Shown in pieces: positions 38,701 through 51,626 of a stretch of 64,000 nt of DNA. Origin of the DNA: Macrocystis pyrifera (Eukaryota; Sar; Phaeophyceae; Laminariales; Laminariaceae); assembly GCA_031763025.1 (NCBI GenBank), contig JASSKH010000003.1, positions 15,000,992 to 15,064,991 of the forward strand, read 5' to 3'. A program made the translations under genes and the position numbers. The notes under the pieces were generated by a model. It searched no databases. It saw nothing but the letters and a program-made list of their open reading frames with translations, and was not told the origin of the DNA. The first letter of the stretch is position 1; each line of letters opens with the position of its first letter.

Positions 38701-41647
38701 GGCTAGCATGTTGAGTAGTGTGGCAGTACGTAACCTGAACAAAAAACAGCATTCGAGTTCACTGTTGGTACTACTGTAAGAAGGAAGGCGTACTTGGCCT
38801 CCCCGTCGCGTGTTGGGGCGGTCCTGGGCAGCTGTGTCCTACGCCCGTATAGGTGCTCTCTCTTAATCCTCCCTGTTTTCGCGTGCGCTCGCCCCCTATC
38901 TCGCCCGCAGCAACGCTACTTATCTTGAAGACTCTGGTGTGACTGTCGAGGGGCTCAAGTTCTACGGGACTCCGTGGACAAACTCTTCCCACATGGTGAG
39001 TTGCTCCGAGCTCTTGGCTTGTCCGACGAGAGTTGCGAGTTCGTAATCGGTCGTGGTGAGCCGTTTTGGAGCAAGTCGTCGCAACAAGAGATTTTTGGGT
39101 GTTCTTATCGTGATGCGGTGTGTTGAAATATTATTTGGTTACCTTCCGCCTTAGGCTACCATGGGTTCTGAGAGACTTTCGCTTCCTTGGGCTCGGCGGC
39201 ACGAAATCCACCGCATTATTGGCAGCAGAAAGCAGAAGAGTCTGACTTAACCGCTGTGAGCCCGGGCAATGTGGCTGTCCTTGGTATTGAGGTGTTTGCC
39301 CCAGGAAAAGGAGAAGAGCCTACGATTGTACAAATACTAACACTATCTCGGTAGAGTCGCGACCTCCCAGAGCCATGACTTCAGACCTTGGTCACGCCAC
39401 TGATGATATATAGGTCGTGTGCTGGGTGAATCGCAATTGCCGCCCCCCCTATGTATTTTATATAGGTTGGATTGGCGTCGGTTGGCAACGACATTGTAAA
39501 ACATGCCGCTCACTACTTGAGCTAGACCACCCGGTTTTTTTTTGTGTGTGTGTGTGTTTTTGGCGGTCGGTCTCAGCTGGTGATCGAGATAGATCATTAG
39601 TGCGGGGTGAAGAACCTTTACTCCGCGCAAGGGGAATGATGGCATCACGTAGTGTTTATGGTAAGGCACCCAAGAGGCAGTTTCATAGTACTCACATTGC
39701 TGTCTGTGGAAGTGACTACACCGGAAATTAAATAAACTCATGGGAAGCTGTCATCCATATGCAGGCCCGCCTCACAAGTGCTTCTTACAGTAGTAGGATG
39801 CAGTTCACCCTTAATGCGACTCGCCCAACACCTCACGGCGCTTCGCGCTCGGTACAAACAATGTCTGCCTGGTCGGTGCAAACGCGACGTGCTCCGTCCT
39901 GGCATTATAGGGATGCGAGGATCTATGGTCATACGACTATCGCCATACATGACATCGAATACACTCCCCCTCCCCCCTAACTGGTGGATAAAAACACGAC
40001 AGCAGCGGTGAGATAGCGTGAGCGATTGCGCTCGTCTTGTGTTCGAGTCGAGGGGAAACACGCTCGTTGAACTCAAAGGCTGAATTAAACCCAGCGTTAG
40101 CGGTGGGCTTCGACGCCGATGCCAAGTTGATCTTGGCACTTATCTCTTGTGTATGTCGTTTCCCGGACGGCGATCGTCATATGACCAAACTTCCCCGTTT
40201 TTCGACATCCGTCAGGGATTTAGCTGCAGGGGGGTGGAGCTAGAGGGCGTCTGGTCGGCGATACCGGAGGAGGTGGACATTCTGTTGACCCATATGCCGC
40301 CCTACAATAGGCTCGACCTCGCTTTCGATCCTGGCAGCACAGCGAAGGATAACCCTTGCCCGGTGTGCGGGAACACGCATCGAAGGTACGGGCATGGGGT
40401 GCCTAGATACCGTTCGAGTGGGAGGCGCGTGGACTTGCTGCTCGTTCGTATCACGACGGCGCCGCTCACAGCCTTGCCGTTGAAAATGTGCCCATGACTG
40501 CCCCCCACCCCCCCCCCCCCCCCCAGCTCTCTAAAGCGATTCTTGGTAGGATGCAGCTCAGCCTTCATGCGACTCGCCGGACACCTCACGGCGCTTCGCG
40601 CTTGGTGCAAGCAATGTCTGCCTGGTCGGTGAAAGCCCGACGTGCTCCGTCCCGGCATTATAGGTGTAGGGATGCGAGGGTTCATGGCCATACGACTACG
40701 GCCATACATGATAATGAGTACACCCCCCCCCCCCCGCCCCGCCCCAGCTCGTTGTGCTGGTTGTGCTCAAGGTTGCTGTGTTAGCTCCCTTGTCGTGGCC
40801 GTACTCGGCTAGCTTCCGATGATATACGAAAACTGAGTGCGCTCATCTACGAGATCCTTGGTGTCCTATTTTTCGACTCTACCTGATATTTCACGACTTC
40901 CTTCTCTCTCGTTTGTGTCTTGTATGTTATTTTCCTTTTTTTTGTGATTACGCGCCCTCGTCTTTTTTTATGACGTTGTCGTTGTGTGTGCTGGTGCGCT
41001 GCGTAGCTTCGCGCACTGGGGAAGCTGGAGCCTTACGGACCGCGTGGCATTACTGAAACCGAAGGTGTGACCAGGATGCGAGGACCACTCATACCCACGC
41101 AGCACATTTCGTGGCTTACGGTTTAAGAGAGGGTCGTAGCACTCGACCCCAACAGCTGATATAAGCGTCAGAGCAGCGTGACTCTTTTCTGAGCTCTTTG
41201 AAGAAACAGGGCAAAAGTGTTTGTGGTGTCCACAACAAGATGAAGCGGTCGGCTGCCCAAATCGTGCTCATGGTGGCGACAAGCTGTAGAGTATAGATTC
41301 AGCTCCTGGCGCGGTTCACCATGTCTCTTGTCAACTGTTGCCGGTTCGTTAGGGAGATGAGATGCACGCACCCGTACGTTTCATTCCTCGCGTGAAATTT
41401 AGGTTGTGGTTTGTTTGTAGCTGCGTCCGTGGTCCATGGTAGTCCTCCCATGTTTTGCTTGATCATGAAAGCCAGTCCGCTTTTTCTAGTTGCAGCTCAT
41501 TTGTTGGCTCTGTCTTGTTCCCTCCAGGTTCACGTATTTGGACACGTGCACAACTCCCATGGCATCGTGAGGGAGGACAGCACCGTGTTCATAAACGCTG
41601 CCCAGGACGAGAATCCTCAGCCTATTTTCTTCGACATTTGGGTGTGA
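35775..41647 (+). CDS. MPPED1/2-type (UPF0046) metallophosphoesterase
   Basis: Calcineurin-like phosphoesterase fold with a two-metal centre; MPPED enzymes hydrolyse cyclic nucleotides weakly, and the natural substrate here is unknown. Exons: 35775-35991, 36939-37049, 37644-37759, 38058-38128, 38911-38995, 40216-40385, 41007-41064 and 41528-41647, all in phase, 948 bp and 315 residues. Metal-site motifs appear in order: CLSDTHGK, DGDILIHCGDF, VIAGNHE, FYGTPWTNS, DILLTHMPP and HVFGHVHNSHG. The tail INAAQDENPQPIFFDI matches the family end. The first exon is low-complexity and is supported only by phase and a strong GTGAGT donor. A start at ATG 36926, reading into exon 2, would give 247 residues and is a real alternative. 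Introns hold a MITE-like element (37354-37465) and two R1 copies (one 8 bp from a C run). Confidence 0.92.
37354..37465. mobile_element. MITE-like element, copy 1
   Basis: About 112 bp flanked by imperfect inverted repeats of about 25-28 bp: left ctattacggggggccatag, right the reverse complement of a near-identical string ending cccctgatag. The centre is AT-rich. It is the same family as 57063-57170. It lies in a phosphoesterase intron and has no coding capacity, so it would depend on a transposase elsewhere. Confidence 0.75.
39777..39965 (+). repeat. Dispersed repeat R1, full copy A
   Basis: About 190 bp sharing, with 40533-40722 and 62974-63163, the blocks gatgcagttcacccttaatg, caacacctcacggcgcttcg, caatgtctgcctggtcggtg and the hairpin around catacgactatcgccataca. 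It ends gaatac followed by a C-rich run. Intron of the phosphoesterase gene. Confidence 0.85.
40533..40722 (+). repeat. Dispersed repeat R1, full copy B
   Basis: Second full copy, 0.75 kb from copy A in the same orientation, bracketed by poly(C) runs (40503-40524 upstream, 40722 onward downstream). Its hairpin arms are well preserved (catggcc ... ggccatacatg). A 6-bp duplication (gtaggt) distinguishes it from A and C. Confidence 0.85.
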
Positions 41648-44600
41648 AAGCGAAGCCAAAAATCCCCCCTGTTTTCCGCCCGTTTTTTTCCCACGCGTTT
41701 CTCGTTATAGTCTAATACCTTTGTTGTGAGTGAATTTCGCGTCCGTGTATATTGTTTGGTACGTCCGGTTTCGTGTTTGCCGGGGTTAATGGGTGACGCA
41801 TGAGCAACGCGTATTGCTTGCACTTGCAGCGTGGAAGAGGGAGGCGGGAGGGATGGGGAGAGGGAAAGGGTGAGGGAGGGGGGGAGTATCGAGTTTTGTA
41901 TATATACCTGGTTCGCACTTCAGGTGCAGGTGTACGATTTTGCGCTATACGTGCCAGGAAGATTGAGCGAGACTTTGTGAAGGGTGAGGGTGGTGGTATG
42001 CGAGAGGGGAAGGTGGTCGGCAATGCCTTGCCCGACAAGACAATATGTGGGGCTACATTTTTTTTCGCTTTGTGCAAGGTTTGCAGTCACGGTAGACGGC
42101 ACCTTTTGCTTCAGGCAAGGACATCCTTGCGGGTAATCCTCTCTGTCCGTGTCGTGGGTGCGATGCATGTGGGGTTTGCAATATTTTTTTTTCCCATCGC
42201 TTGACGAGATAACGTTCTTGAATAGAGGCTGTTGCTACGCATTTGCTGTGTTGAGGGTCGGAGTCGTACATCGCCAGCGGGAAGCAGACGTGTCAAAAAG
42301 GGAGGCAGCCCCTCGGCACTGTTGCCGGGGCAAAATCATGCGGGCGAACCGGCAGCTTTCAGCTTGTTGGTGCACGTCTTGAGGTCCACAGCTCCACTCA
42401 CAGGGTCGACATGAATTGTAGACGTTGGATCGATGACGAGAGTCTCGGGACGTCTTTGAACTCCATCTACAACCCGCTCCTGCTAAAATATATCCTTATG
42501 CGCGCACGGTCGCAGCTTTGCGAATTGGTTGTGTTCTTGGATGCGTATAGTACTGCTTGATGCCACTCTGTCATGGGCTGCCCGGAGGGCATTCTATTGC
42601 GTCAAGGCGTGGGGAACGCAATACATAACCGTGCAACACCACCTATCAATATTCCTCGTTGGTTGGTGCATTTGAACATGCATTATTGTGATGCTCCCTG
42701 CAGAGAGGAGGGGGCAACGTCATAAACAAGGACCTGAGCCGGTCATTGGGGGGCGGCTTTATTCGAGGGCGTAGGAACACATTGTAACACATTACCTGAA
42801 ACCGCCAGTATTTTTTCCTCCACTCTTAGCGGTAGCGAGTCTTCCAAACCGACCCAAACGACGGTGTTCGAATGTCACTACTCAAATTGGGCTATAATCA
42901 GGTATGTGACGTGGTACCAGGTATGTATGAAGGTATTCTTGGCGACGGTTTGGTCGATCTTCGACTCTTGTCACCTAATCTGTCTCGTGCCAGCTTGTTC
43001 GGTGTTTGAAATCACGGCAGCTTTCTGGCAAGGGTACTCGAGCACCAACGTGCATTTCATGACAGGATGTGAAACGTCATGTTGTAGTCTGTGAGCTGTT
43101 TTCGAGCGTCACAGCTGCTCAGTGTACGCATGCACAATCCGACTGTAAGACACTTATCAGGCCCCCCCTCATTTCCGCCGATGAAATCCTGCGGCAGTGG
43201 CGGTGGTTAGATCCACCTGCATGTGTAACTCTTCTGAGCGTGTTTCTCAACATCACGTACCACCTACCTGAACGGCAAATCGACATGATGCTCCCTCATG
43301 CCGTAAAACGAAAATTCGAAGTACTGTTTGCTTGGTACCCATTGTATCAACATACATATGATCAGGTGGTTTAAAAAAGGACGTCAGCGTGGTTCCCGTT
43401 TGCATAGCAACGGCAATTGGATATTTTAGATCCACCTGCATAGGTAACTCTTCTGAGCGTGTTTCTCAACATCACGTACCACCTACCTTAACGGCAAATC
43501 GACTTGATGCTCCTTCATGCCGTAAAACGAAAATTCGAAGTACTGTTTGCTTGGTATCCATTGTATCATACATATGATCAGGTGGTGGTCAGCGTGGTTC
43601 CGGTTTGCATAGCAACGGCAAATGGACATGTGTATGGCAGCGCAAGTTCAATAGGGGCACGGTGCGCGCTCTCTACACGATTTTAACCGAGTGACGTGGC
43701 TTTGCTGTGTCTTTTTGTAAGGAGAAGGCAATACATTTTTTCAAAGCCAAAATATTAAAAACAGGCAGTTTTGACGGCACACGCGCTCGAGGACAAATCA
43801 ACGTCCGTGCGAGTTGACACGCACCCGCTCGTTGGATGCAAGAGCAACAAAACCAACTCTCTGGGGGGGTATCGCCCCCAGATCAAGTATCGCAACGGAA
43901 AAACTTTACAGAAAGCGGCCCATTGTATATTCTTTTGATAGTCCATTATCACAGCCCGAGAAATAACAATTAACACCCTGGGTGTCCTGGGGGAAAAGCG
44001 TCCCCAGGGCAGTCATCGCAACAAAAAATGATGAAACGAAAGTGGTCTACTTGGCAGGATGCCGAAAATCTCCCCGTTGTGTTGATACTACTAGTGACCC
44101 CGGCCACCTCTGTTGCCATGTGGGCTCACTTCGGTACGTATAAAGTACCTGGTACACGTTTTTCATTCAGGGAATGCCAAGTAAACAAATATATGAATAG
44201 CGACACAAAATACCCCAGTACAAACGTCGACGACGTTTTCGTGAGATTCCGCCAAAACAACTCCTCGCAATTCGTTGCCAGTGCAAGTGCCGTAGTCAAT
44301 GCATACCGGTAAGCCCGCTTCTTTCTGATGATGAAACACTCCATGGACCAACTACAACTCCTTTATGTGCCGCAGGAACACTCTTACCAATGGCTCAAAA
44401 CATTACATTTTTCCACGGTGTAATTCATCCCGTTTCCTCTATCATTGAGACATCCGGGTCGGAACTTCCGCTCCTCTCAACATAACTAAGTCAAGAGCTT
44501 TGCACGCCACACATACGATGGAGGTGAGGGCTCTCTCGTACAGCACACACCCCCAACCTTGCGGCGTGCCGATAGCAGATATCACAACTAATTATGTACC

Positions 44601-44940
44601 TGATAGGTACTCGAAATAACACCAAGAATACGTGCACTACGCTCGTGGCGGTAAGTATGTCTGCCATTTGCCGCGAAATATGTAGCGAAAGCAGTGTGAA
44701 TCCAAAAAGCTCTTTTTCGCGACGATTTCCGAGGAACTACTCTAATATATGTGTACGCTTGCCAGAAGTAGCCCATTTACACCAATTCGTCTCAGCGAGT
44801 ACCACCGTAGACCTGCAGGCCCACCCGGGGCCCACCCCTCCGAACAACGCAACAAAACACAAAAACACAAGATACAAGTAGTGAAAAACATACACCAGAC
44901 AACGTCTATCGGTCTCCGTCCAGTCTCCCAAGGGCGCCTA
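41648..44940. other. Convergent spacer, no gene seen
   Basis: 3.3 kb between the phosphoesterase stop and the cytochrome b5-domain stop. Apart from the duplication at 43208-43625 I see only short, unsupported frames. GC content is lower than in the coding exons. Confidence 0.5.
43208..43625. repeat. Tandem duplication, unit about 219 bp
   Basis: Copy 1 begins at 43208 and copy 2 at 43427, both with tagatccacctgcat, and both run through cgtaaaacgaaaattcgaag to tgcatagcaacggcaa. The second copy has a small deletion near its end. Similarity is high, so the duplication is fairly recent. No gene function is evident. Confidence 0.9.
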
Positions 44941-45999
44941 TTAGCTGATGACACAATCGCTTCCAGTTCGCATCGACCTCTCCTCTCCTCCCCCGCCCTC
45001 GGCTCCTGGTTCGCCCCTGCAAGGAACCAGACTTCCGATACGGTACTGTCGCCACTGCTTCTTGGCCACCTTCGAGTGGAAGAAGAAGTCCTCTTCGCAA
45101 TCCCGTCCTCCGGCGTTCCGCAGCACGGATCGCTTCCCCCCGGGGTGATCCTCTAAGGCACCCGTTACGTCGTAGACCGAACCCTTTGCCACGACCCAGC
45201 AGGCGCCCGTCAACCTTCGGCGCCGCACCTCGCACAACGTGTAGCTCGCCTTTCTCGTGTAGCGCCGAGACAGGGCTGGAGCCAGCTTCATGCCGCTGCT
45301 GCCGGCATTGTCGCCCCTGCGATTTCGATTGTCGCCGTGGCTCCCTGAGCCTTCGCCACCGCCGCCGGTCTCTGTCTCCGACAACATCAGCGGCCCATAC
45401 GAGCCTTCCAGCTGCATTCGTTGCTCGTCACAGCCGTTGCACCAGGCCACCTCGCACACATCTTCGCAGTACGGGCACGCATCGCACACTGTCGATCGGT
45501 CCACGAAGTACGAGTGCCCCGAGTCCGGGTCGACGGCAATGCGCTGGGCCGCGTCCTCGAGCGACGCGATTGAGCTCACGGTGCCTCCCCAGCCCCCGCT
45601 CTTGCTCCCTCCTCCCCCCGAGCTGCGAGAAGAGCTCGCGCGCCCGAACGGCGGTGGCGGCGGCGTTGAGGAACATATCGACGCGCTGCCGTCATCGTCG
45701 ATGGGGTTTTCCGGCACAATTTCGTCTGCGAGCGCCCCGTCAAAACTGTTGCCGCAGCCGTTGGCGCAGTTGCCATCGGCGCAGCTGCCGTTGGATGCCG
45801 AGCGAGCGTGGGTCTGTCGCACGATGTCTCTCGCGCCCCTTCGCTTCAACGTTACGAAGCATTTTCCGGAGTGCTCCCGTCGCGGCGATCGAGCCACGAC
45901 CTCCCCCGTGGGACTTCTTCCCGAGCCTCCGAGCGGCAGGGGAGTGTGCGCGTTCTCGATGTCGATGGCAGACATATCTGCCGGAGAGGGAAGGCTCAT
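44941..45999 (-). CDS. Cytochrome b5-domain protein with cysteine-rich segment
   Basis: Single visible exon of 352 residues. The last 100 residues form a cytochrome b5-like haem domain: YTLCEVRRRRLTGACWVVAK, GSVYDVTGALEDHPGGKRSV and EEDFFFHSKVAKKQW. The axial histidines would be those of HPGG and FFHS. About 100 residues upstream is a dense cysteine cluster (CDACPYCEDVCEVAWCNGC) preceded by a DPDSGHSYFVD stretch, which looks like a metal-binding element. The N-terminal 120 residues are Ser/Gly/Pro-rich. There is no membrane anchor or desaturase/reductase domain, so partners are unknown. I start at 45999 because a pyrimidine tract plus CACAG lies just upstream (about 46010), suggesting an intron end; a 5' exon farther upstream, or an in-frame ATG at 46170, is possible. 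Confidence 0.85.
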   Translation of the reverse strand: MSLPSPADMSAIDIENAHTPLPLGGSGRSPTGEVVARSPRREHSGKCFVTLKRRGARDIVRQTHARSASNGSCADGNCANGCGNSFDGALADEIVPENPIDDDGSASICSSTPPPPPFGRASSSRSSGGGGSKSGGWGGTVSSIASLEDAAQRIAVDPDSGHSYFVDRSTVCDACPYCEDVCEVAWCNGCDEQRMQLEGSYGPLMLSETETGGGGEGSGSHGDNRNRRGDNAGSSGMKLAPALSRRYTRKASYTLCEVRRRRLTGACWVVAKGSVYDVTGALEDHPGGKRSVLRNAGGRDCEEDFFFHSKVAKKQWRQYRIGSLVPCRGEPGAEGGGGEERSMRTGSDCVIS

Positions 46000-46294
46000 G
46001 CGCCTGTCACCTGTGGGAGGGAGCGGCAAAATAGAGAACGCGGCGAAAAAAGAGGGGGGAAAATCGGGATAAATGAAGTATTTCAATGGCGACCGATTTA
46101 CGAATACCATAACTGAAATATACCACAACAGACGTATTGCGCAGCTTGCAAAGTTGGGTACCGGTACCAACTGTTCAATCAGTCGAACTCACAGCTGACG
46201 TATTTGTATTATATTTGAAAAAAATATCGTGGTACAAGGGAAGGATCCAGACTGGATATGGGATCGGACTAAAGAAACAACTATTAATACGTAC

Positions 46295-46450
46295 GAGCTG
46301 GTTCTATCTGAATGTCCCATTTTTTTGTCAGCCTCGAACGCCGCTTGCATCATCTATTCGATTGGCATGTGCTGGGTATCATAGTGACCGCCATCAACAG
46401 CGGAAGAGGGTGACATTGCAAGTGTTTTTGTCAAGGACCTCCTAATAGGA
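46295..46450. repeat. Dispersed repeat R2, copy 1
   Basis: About 155 bp aligning with 58028-58185: cgagctggttc, gaacgccgcttg, ggcatgtgctgggtatcata and cagcggaagaggg are shared with substitutions. Its right end resembles the outer edge of the foldback element at 58165, so R2 may be the flank of the same, larger transposon. Confidence 0.65.
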
Positions 46451-46756
46451 CTGGTGCTAGCAGCGATTTCGTGTCCCCTTTCGGTTTTTGTTTTCACCAT
46501 CGCGCTTCGTTCCAGTAGCGCAGCTTACACAACAGGCGTTCGAAAAGATCAGTCCTTGTCAGGTGCTTGCGTACGTAGCAAGAAAGCTTCTTTTTCTGAA
46601 CCACTCATCTCCACATATGCCCAACGGCATGCCTATAAAACAAATTGCGCAAATGAAACATCACTATCAAGTGGATTATAACGCCAAAAAAGTACCCAAA
46701 ACTGAAACGACGTAATCGCAAGGAAACTTCGTGAAAAAGTACGCACATGTTTTTGG

Positions 46757-46912
46757 CACAAACGCCCAAATGTTCACGCCATTTTTCAGACAGATCTCGA
46801 GTTTTTGCACGTGTTCTGTGAGCTCCTGTCGGCCAGTAAACGAAGGGTGTTCTATTTTATTTATTTTCGCCAGGAATTTGGGATTCCTTAACGCCCAAAT
46901 ATATTTCTAAAA
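46757..46912. repeat. Dispersed repeat R3, copy 1
   Basis: Shares gagtttttgcac, gtgttctgtgagc, ggaatttgggattcctt and gcccaaa with 59575-59760 in the same order and orientation. No coding potential. Confidence 0.65.
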
Positions 46913-48007
46913 AACGGCCTAGTACATGTGGCAATGAGAACGCAAAGCCTGGAAGTTTTCTTTTGAAAATATTGCTTTCAAGAAACAGCCGAAGCTATTC
47001 TCGTACCGCTGTGGGTACGAAGGGAAAGAATGTTTTGAGTTTTTCTTCTTTTCTTTTCAAACAGCTGCAGGCGACGCAGTTTGCAATTTCTCGTTGCAAT
47101 TTGTCAACGCGCTGATAAAAATCAGCTCGTGCGACGGTTGACCTTCGATCTCGATATAGACTCAGCCCACGGCCAACCCGCTCGGTGTCGGGCAAGGCCA
47201 ACCAGTATAGATGACGGCCTCGGAGATATCAGGTGGACCCATGGTCTAGGGGGCGAGAGCTTGCCGGCGGCGTCCTACGGTCTTTTCCCAAACCCCCAAA
47301 AAAGCCTATTTCTTGCCATTAGAAACGGATCAAGAATTTTGTCATCTGTTTCGTGCACACCAGCGGCCAATTGTTTCTTTATCATACGCTCGGCCGGCGC
47401 CCGTCGCATATCACCGGCCATTGTATGAACACGGTGACCCTAGCTAGCGTGGATCGGAGCCCCCAACGAGCGCACTCCGTTCAGAATTCATGACGCAGTC
47501 GTTGGTTTCATCGATCGATGCCTGTCGAAGACTGGGAATCTCGCCGCTTCGAACTAAATATTCGCCTCAAATATTTTGAAGCCGACCTTGGCTCAATATC
47601 GGCAGCAGAATTGTGTTTTTCGGGGGTTTCCCAAAATTTTGGAACTTTCGGTTTGAAGAATCATGCTCATAGCAAGCTGTACCTGAAAATTTCTGGCGGG
47701 CATCTTTGGAATTCATTTTTAAGGAAACTTTGCGCTTCCATTGGCATAGGTTGTGTGCGCCTTCTTCGTCTTGCTCGTGTATATTTAGGTGAGAAGCGTC
47801 GCGCCGTGCTACCCAGCCGAATTTTGTTTTTTTTTTAATGGTTTTTCGGATCTTCTCTCGTAGGGCTCCAGCACCTTTGTGTGATCACGGACTCCTTCAT
47901 TTGAGAGTTGATGTCAGAACAACAACAATACGGTATCTGACGGGAAAAAAACTTGCCGGTAGCCGCTTGACAGCGGGTAATACAGGACACGTGCAAACAG
48001 TCACGAT

Positions 48008-48070
48008 CTATCTCCAAAAAACGGCGCGAAGACTCTAAAAAACCATGTTGGATTGAACTTGAACCAGCCT
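48008..48070. repeat. Fragment of dispersed repeat R3
   Basis: ctatctccaaaaaacggcgc and the following 50 bp match 59762-59830 (ctatctctcagaaacggcgt onward). It therefore extends the R3 family, split here from the part at 46757. Confidence 0.5.
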
Positions 48071-51000
48071 GTACAGCCGAACGATACTATACTATATACA
48101 GAGTAGTTCCACAGGTACACTTTTACACCTGCAAAACTCTTCTAGCACAACAGCCTCTGGGTAGGGTACGGGTAGTGGTTAGGTTACGTAAAGGTTTTTT
48201 TTTTGCGAGTGTCTACTACCGGATGATGCTGGAAAAACACGCCAGCCAACTCTCAAAAATACATTTCCGTCTCAAACAACAGACCAGCGAAAAATAGCCG
48301 GAACCATGCGAATTTCCCTTGCCAATGACTGACTGCTGCTGTGCTGAGCAGTGTACGGGTTGATTGAATCGGGACCGGTCGGATCTTCCCGCCGGGCGAC
48401 ATCTTGGCGAGGGCCCACGTGCTTCGGGTGCACACAAGCCGCGAGCGAAAAAAGACAAAAAAAAATACTCGATAAGTCCAATGCGAGGATAACATTAACT
48501 CTGTCCCTGAATAGAAGGACCGTTTACATTCAATATTAATTTACAAAAGTTCACTATATTCAGGGTCAGTGGTATAGGGCTATGAAGTATAGGAAGATCC
48601 TGATCTAATATTTAAGCATTGAAACACGTGTATACATACGTAATTGTACTCTGTACATGTTTTTCTTTCGGGATGTGGTTGGGTTGAAATTCCGGAGGGG
48701 TGGAGGGGTGTCTTAAGTTGAAAAGGGGGAGTAGCATCATCAGGCGTCCCTCTTCACTCCGAGTACTGGTGTACCTGGTACTGTTGTGTGACAGGACGAG
48801 TGTGCTTGATCGAGTGTGCTTGATTTTAAAATTGTACGTGGAAAAGTGAACATAATCGTCTATGTACTACTGCAACTCCTGGTGAACACTGCACACACAA
48901 ACACACGAAGACTGATGTTCTAGTGAGTACAAACAGTGGTTGCGCGGTTGCGTTTGAAGTACCGAGGAAGCGTCGGTTCGTATCGTCGGTCTGCCCCCCT
49001 CCGCAACATCTAATTAATTGCGCCATCCGTGAGGTTATGTATGTGTTCGTCCCTACTTCCTAGGTCGGCAGGAATCACGCCCCCCCCGCCACACGCACGC
49101 ACAAATGCGCATTCCGTGGCCGTCACAAAAGGAATAGCTTGACGTGCGACTGCTGCTGTTCCGTGGCTGTCTCATTGTAGAAAGCTGTAGGGACGGTGTG
49201 ACTAGACACGATGCAGCCGCAGCCAGCAGCAGAGCGGGGTTTCCAGTGTTCTGCTTGGTTCTACCAGGTCGGAATTCCTCCCCGTAGTTACTTGCCAGAA
49301 GTCGCGAGGTGAAGGCCCAGAGCATGCACCACGGACCTTGGCCAGGACCTTGGCCGGGGCTCGCATTTGCCCGTGGTGTACACGCGGGCCCCCTGCGCGC
49401 TACGCAGCCGAGAGCGCGAGACAAGACCAGCGGCCGGGAGAGAAAACTTTTGTGTTCTGCAGAAAAAATCTCCTTCATACATGGATATATTCGTCAGTAT
49501 TCACATCGTCACTCCGCGAGCCGTGAGCTATTCAGACAATAATTCAGACATTCATACCGTTGAGAAACTTCGTGCACCTGATGACTCCGGCTTGGGAACG
49601 GATTCGCAGACCATGCACGATGGCGTCGTGAGCTCGCACAGATCGTGTGCGCACAGCAACCACCAAGCGAAAATCCCGCACGCACGAAGTGGGCCGCTCT
49701 TGCCGGCAGAGTTCCAACGGAATGGTACGGACGAACAAAGCCCATCTCCACCAATCACATCGACAGCGCGTGCCCCTGTACCCCACGCGTGTGCCCATGC
49801 GCGTGCGCATTTTCTTTCCTATAAGTTATTCTGTTGGAGATTGGAGAGGACACTGAAAGCTGAAAACCGTCATCGCGTGAACCGAAACCGTTACACAATG
49901 TGCGGAATGTCTCCCGTATGTATGATACGTATAGTTGAGTATCAACTATTTAATCAGTCGAACTCACTGCTGACGTATTTCAAAATTTATAAAATATATA
50001 CATGGCGTCTGAAGTTTGCCCCTCTCAAGATTCCATATCGTCCAACTGGTAGTTATCACACATCACACATAAGGTGTGCACGGGGTGATGAGGTACCCAG
50101 AGGATTCACTTTTTTAAAACGACGATCCCCCCCCTCTGTTTGCTTGTATTACGGTCGTCGCAGCACTTCGTCATCGTAGTACGAACTGTGACAAAAGTGA
50201 TCCCGTAAGCGAAGATTAATATTCATAGCAGCAGTATTGCTGTTTGCCCTCCATCGTCGAACTTGCAACATCTATGGCAGAGGAAACATGACGTCATCGG
50301 TGACTGCGAGACTTCTTCGAGAGTGCTCGAACCGAAAACCATGCTACAACAACTACTATGTAGTATTGTTTGTGTTTCTCAAGTCCAATGAGAAAACCGA
50401 GATATCAGCGCCCCGCTACACACTGCTGTAGAAACATACCTTGAGGTGAAATAATATCAGCCGTCGTTTCGAGCTCGAAAGCCAAGACAACCAACCACTG
50501 GATTATTTTTCCTCGAGAAAAACCCGACGAAACCAAGCTATTCGTACAACAACGGCAGTATGGTGTTTGCGAAGACCATATTATGGTATGGTTTGGTCAA
50601 TTCCTATTCTCCCGATCCCAAAAAATCAACTTCATAAAATCAGGACCCAAAATCGGACGATCTGGCCCATATCTTCACAAAAAAATCGGATTGGGTTTGT
50701 TTTTTTGGGTTTGGAATGCAAGAATGATCCTGTTGGCCAGATTCCGAGTTGCCCCGGGCGAACGAACACATCTCATGAGCAAGAAACCGGATAATCTACG
50801 TCACGTACTCATACGCACAGCGTACAGCAGCAGGCAGAGGGAGGGCGGCATGGCACATGGGTTGCCTCACATCACTCTGCTATCTAACCAAGCGCACGGC
50901 CCCTTTGGCAAGGCCGTGTCAACGCGAGGCCTCCACGAAGGCCGGCAAAGTCATGCGGCCATAAGCAGCAGAGGGTTGGCAGGGTGCAGCTTCTACCTCG

Positions 51001-51626
51001 TTGACGGCGCCGTGTGTATTGTGGACTGCTGCTGAAAGCTGTTGCTCTGTGCTGCTTGTACTTGCTGCGGGGGCGAGCGGTCAACAAAGTAGCGGTACTC
51101 TGGTCTCTTGGGCGGGTGACCGCACCACACGCACACGCACGGCATGCCTACGCACGCGCTGCACAACGTGCCCCAGTCGCATCGATTGGCACTCTTCGCA
51201 TGACTGCCATAGAGCACAGAGCACACACACGCAGCGAGCCACGCAGCAGCAGCAGCAGCGCGAGCAGCATCTCGAACGAGGCCGTTGGTGTTCAATTTTT
51301 CGTACTTTCCTTTTGTTATTTGTATTTGTTGCTGTATTCCAAATTCCTAGAATTTTATTTCAACTTCAAACCGAAATTATCGTTTAGGGTTCTCGCAAGC
51401 AGTTTCAAACCCGATTCTGTTTTGGTTTGGTGGACAACCTTTGGGTCCAAACGTCCAAACCCAACCATAATTTGGTCTTCCCCAAACACCCTATTAATAT
51501 TAATAGTGGCCATGGACAGGCAAAAAGAAAATCAAGACCCACACTACCCCCCCCCCTCCCTCCTCCCCCCCTTCGGCCGGCCCAGAACAAGAAAAAAAAA
51601 AAAATCCCAAACTAGATACGTTTTTG

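Noticed and set aside
49367..50179. Open frame of 270 codons in the large spacer
   Set aside because: Composition is irregular, no domain is recognisable, and other frames are equally open nearby.
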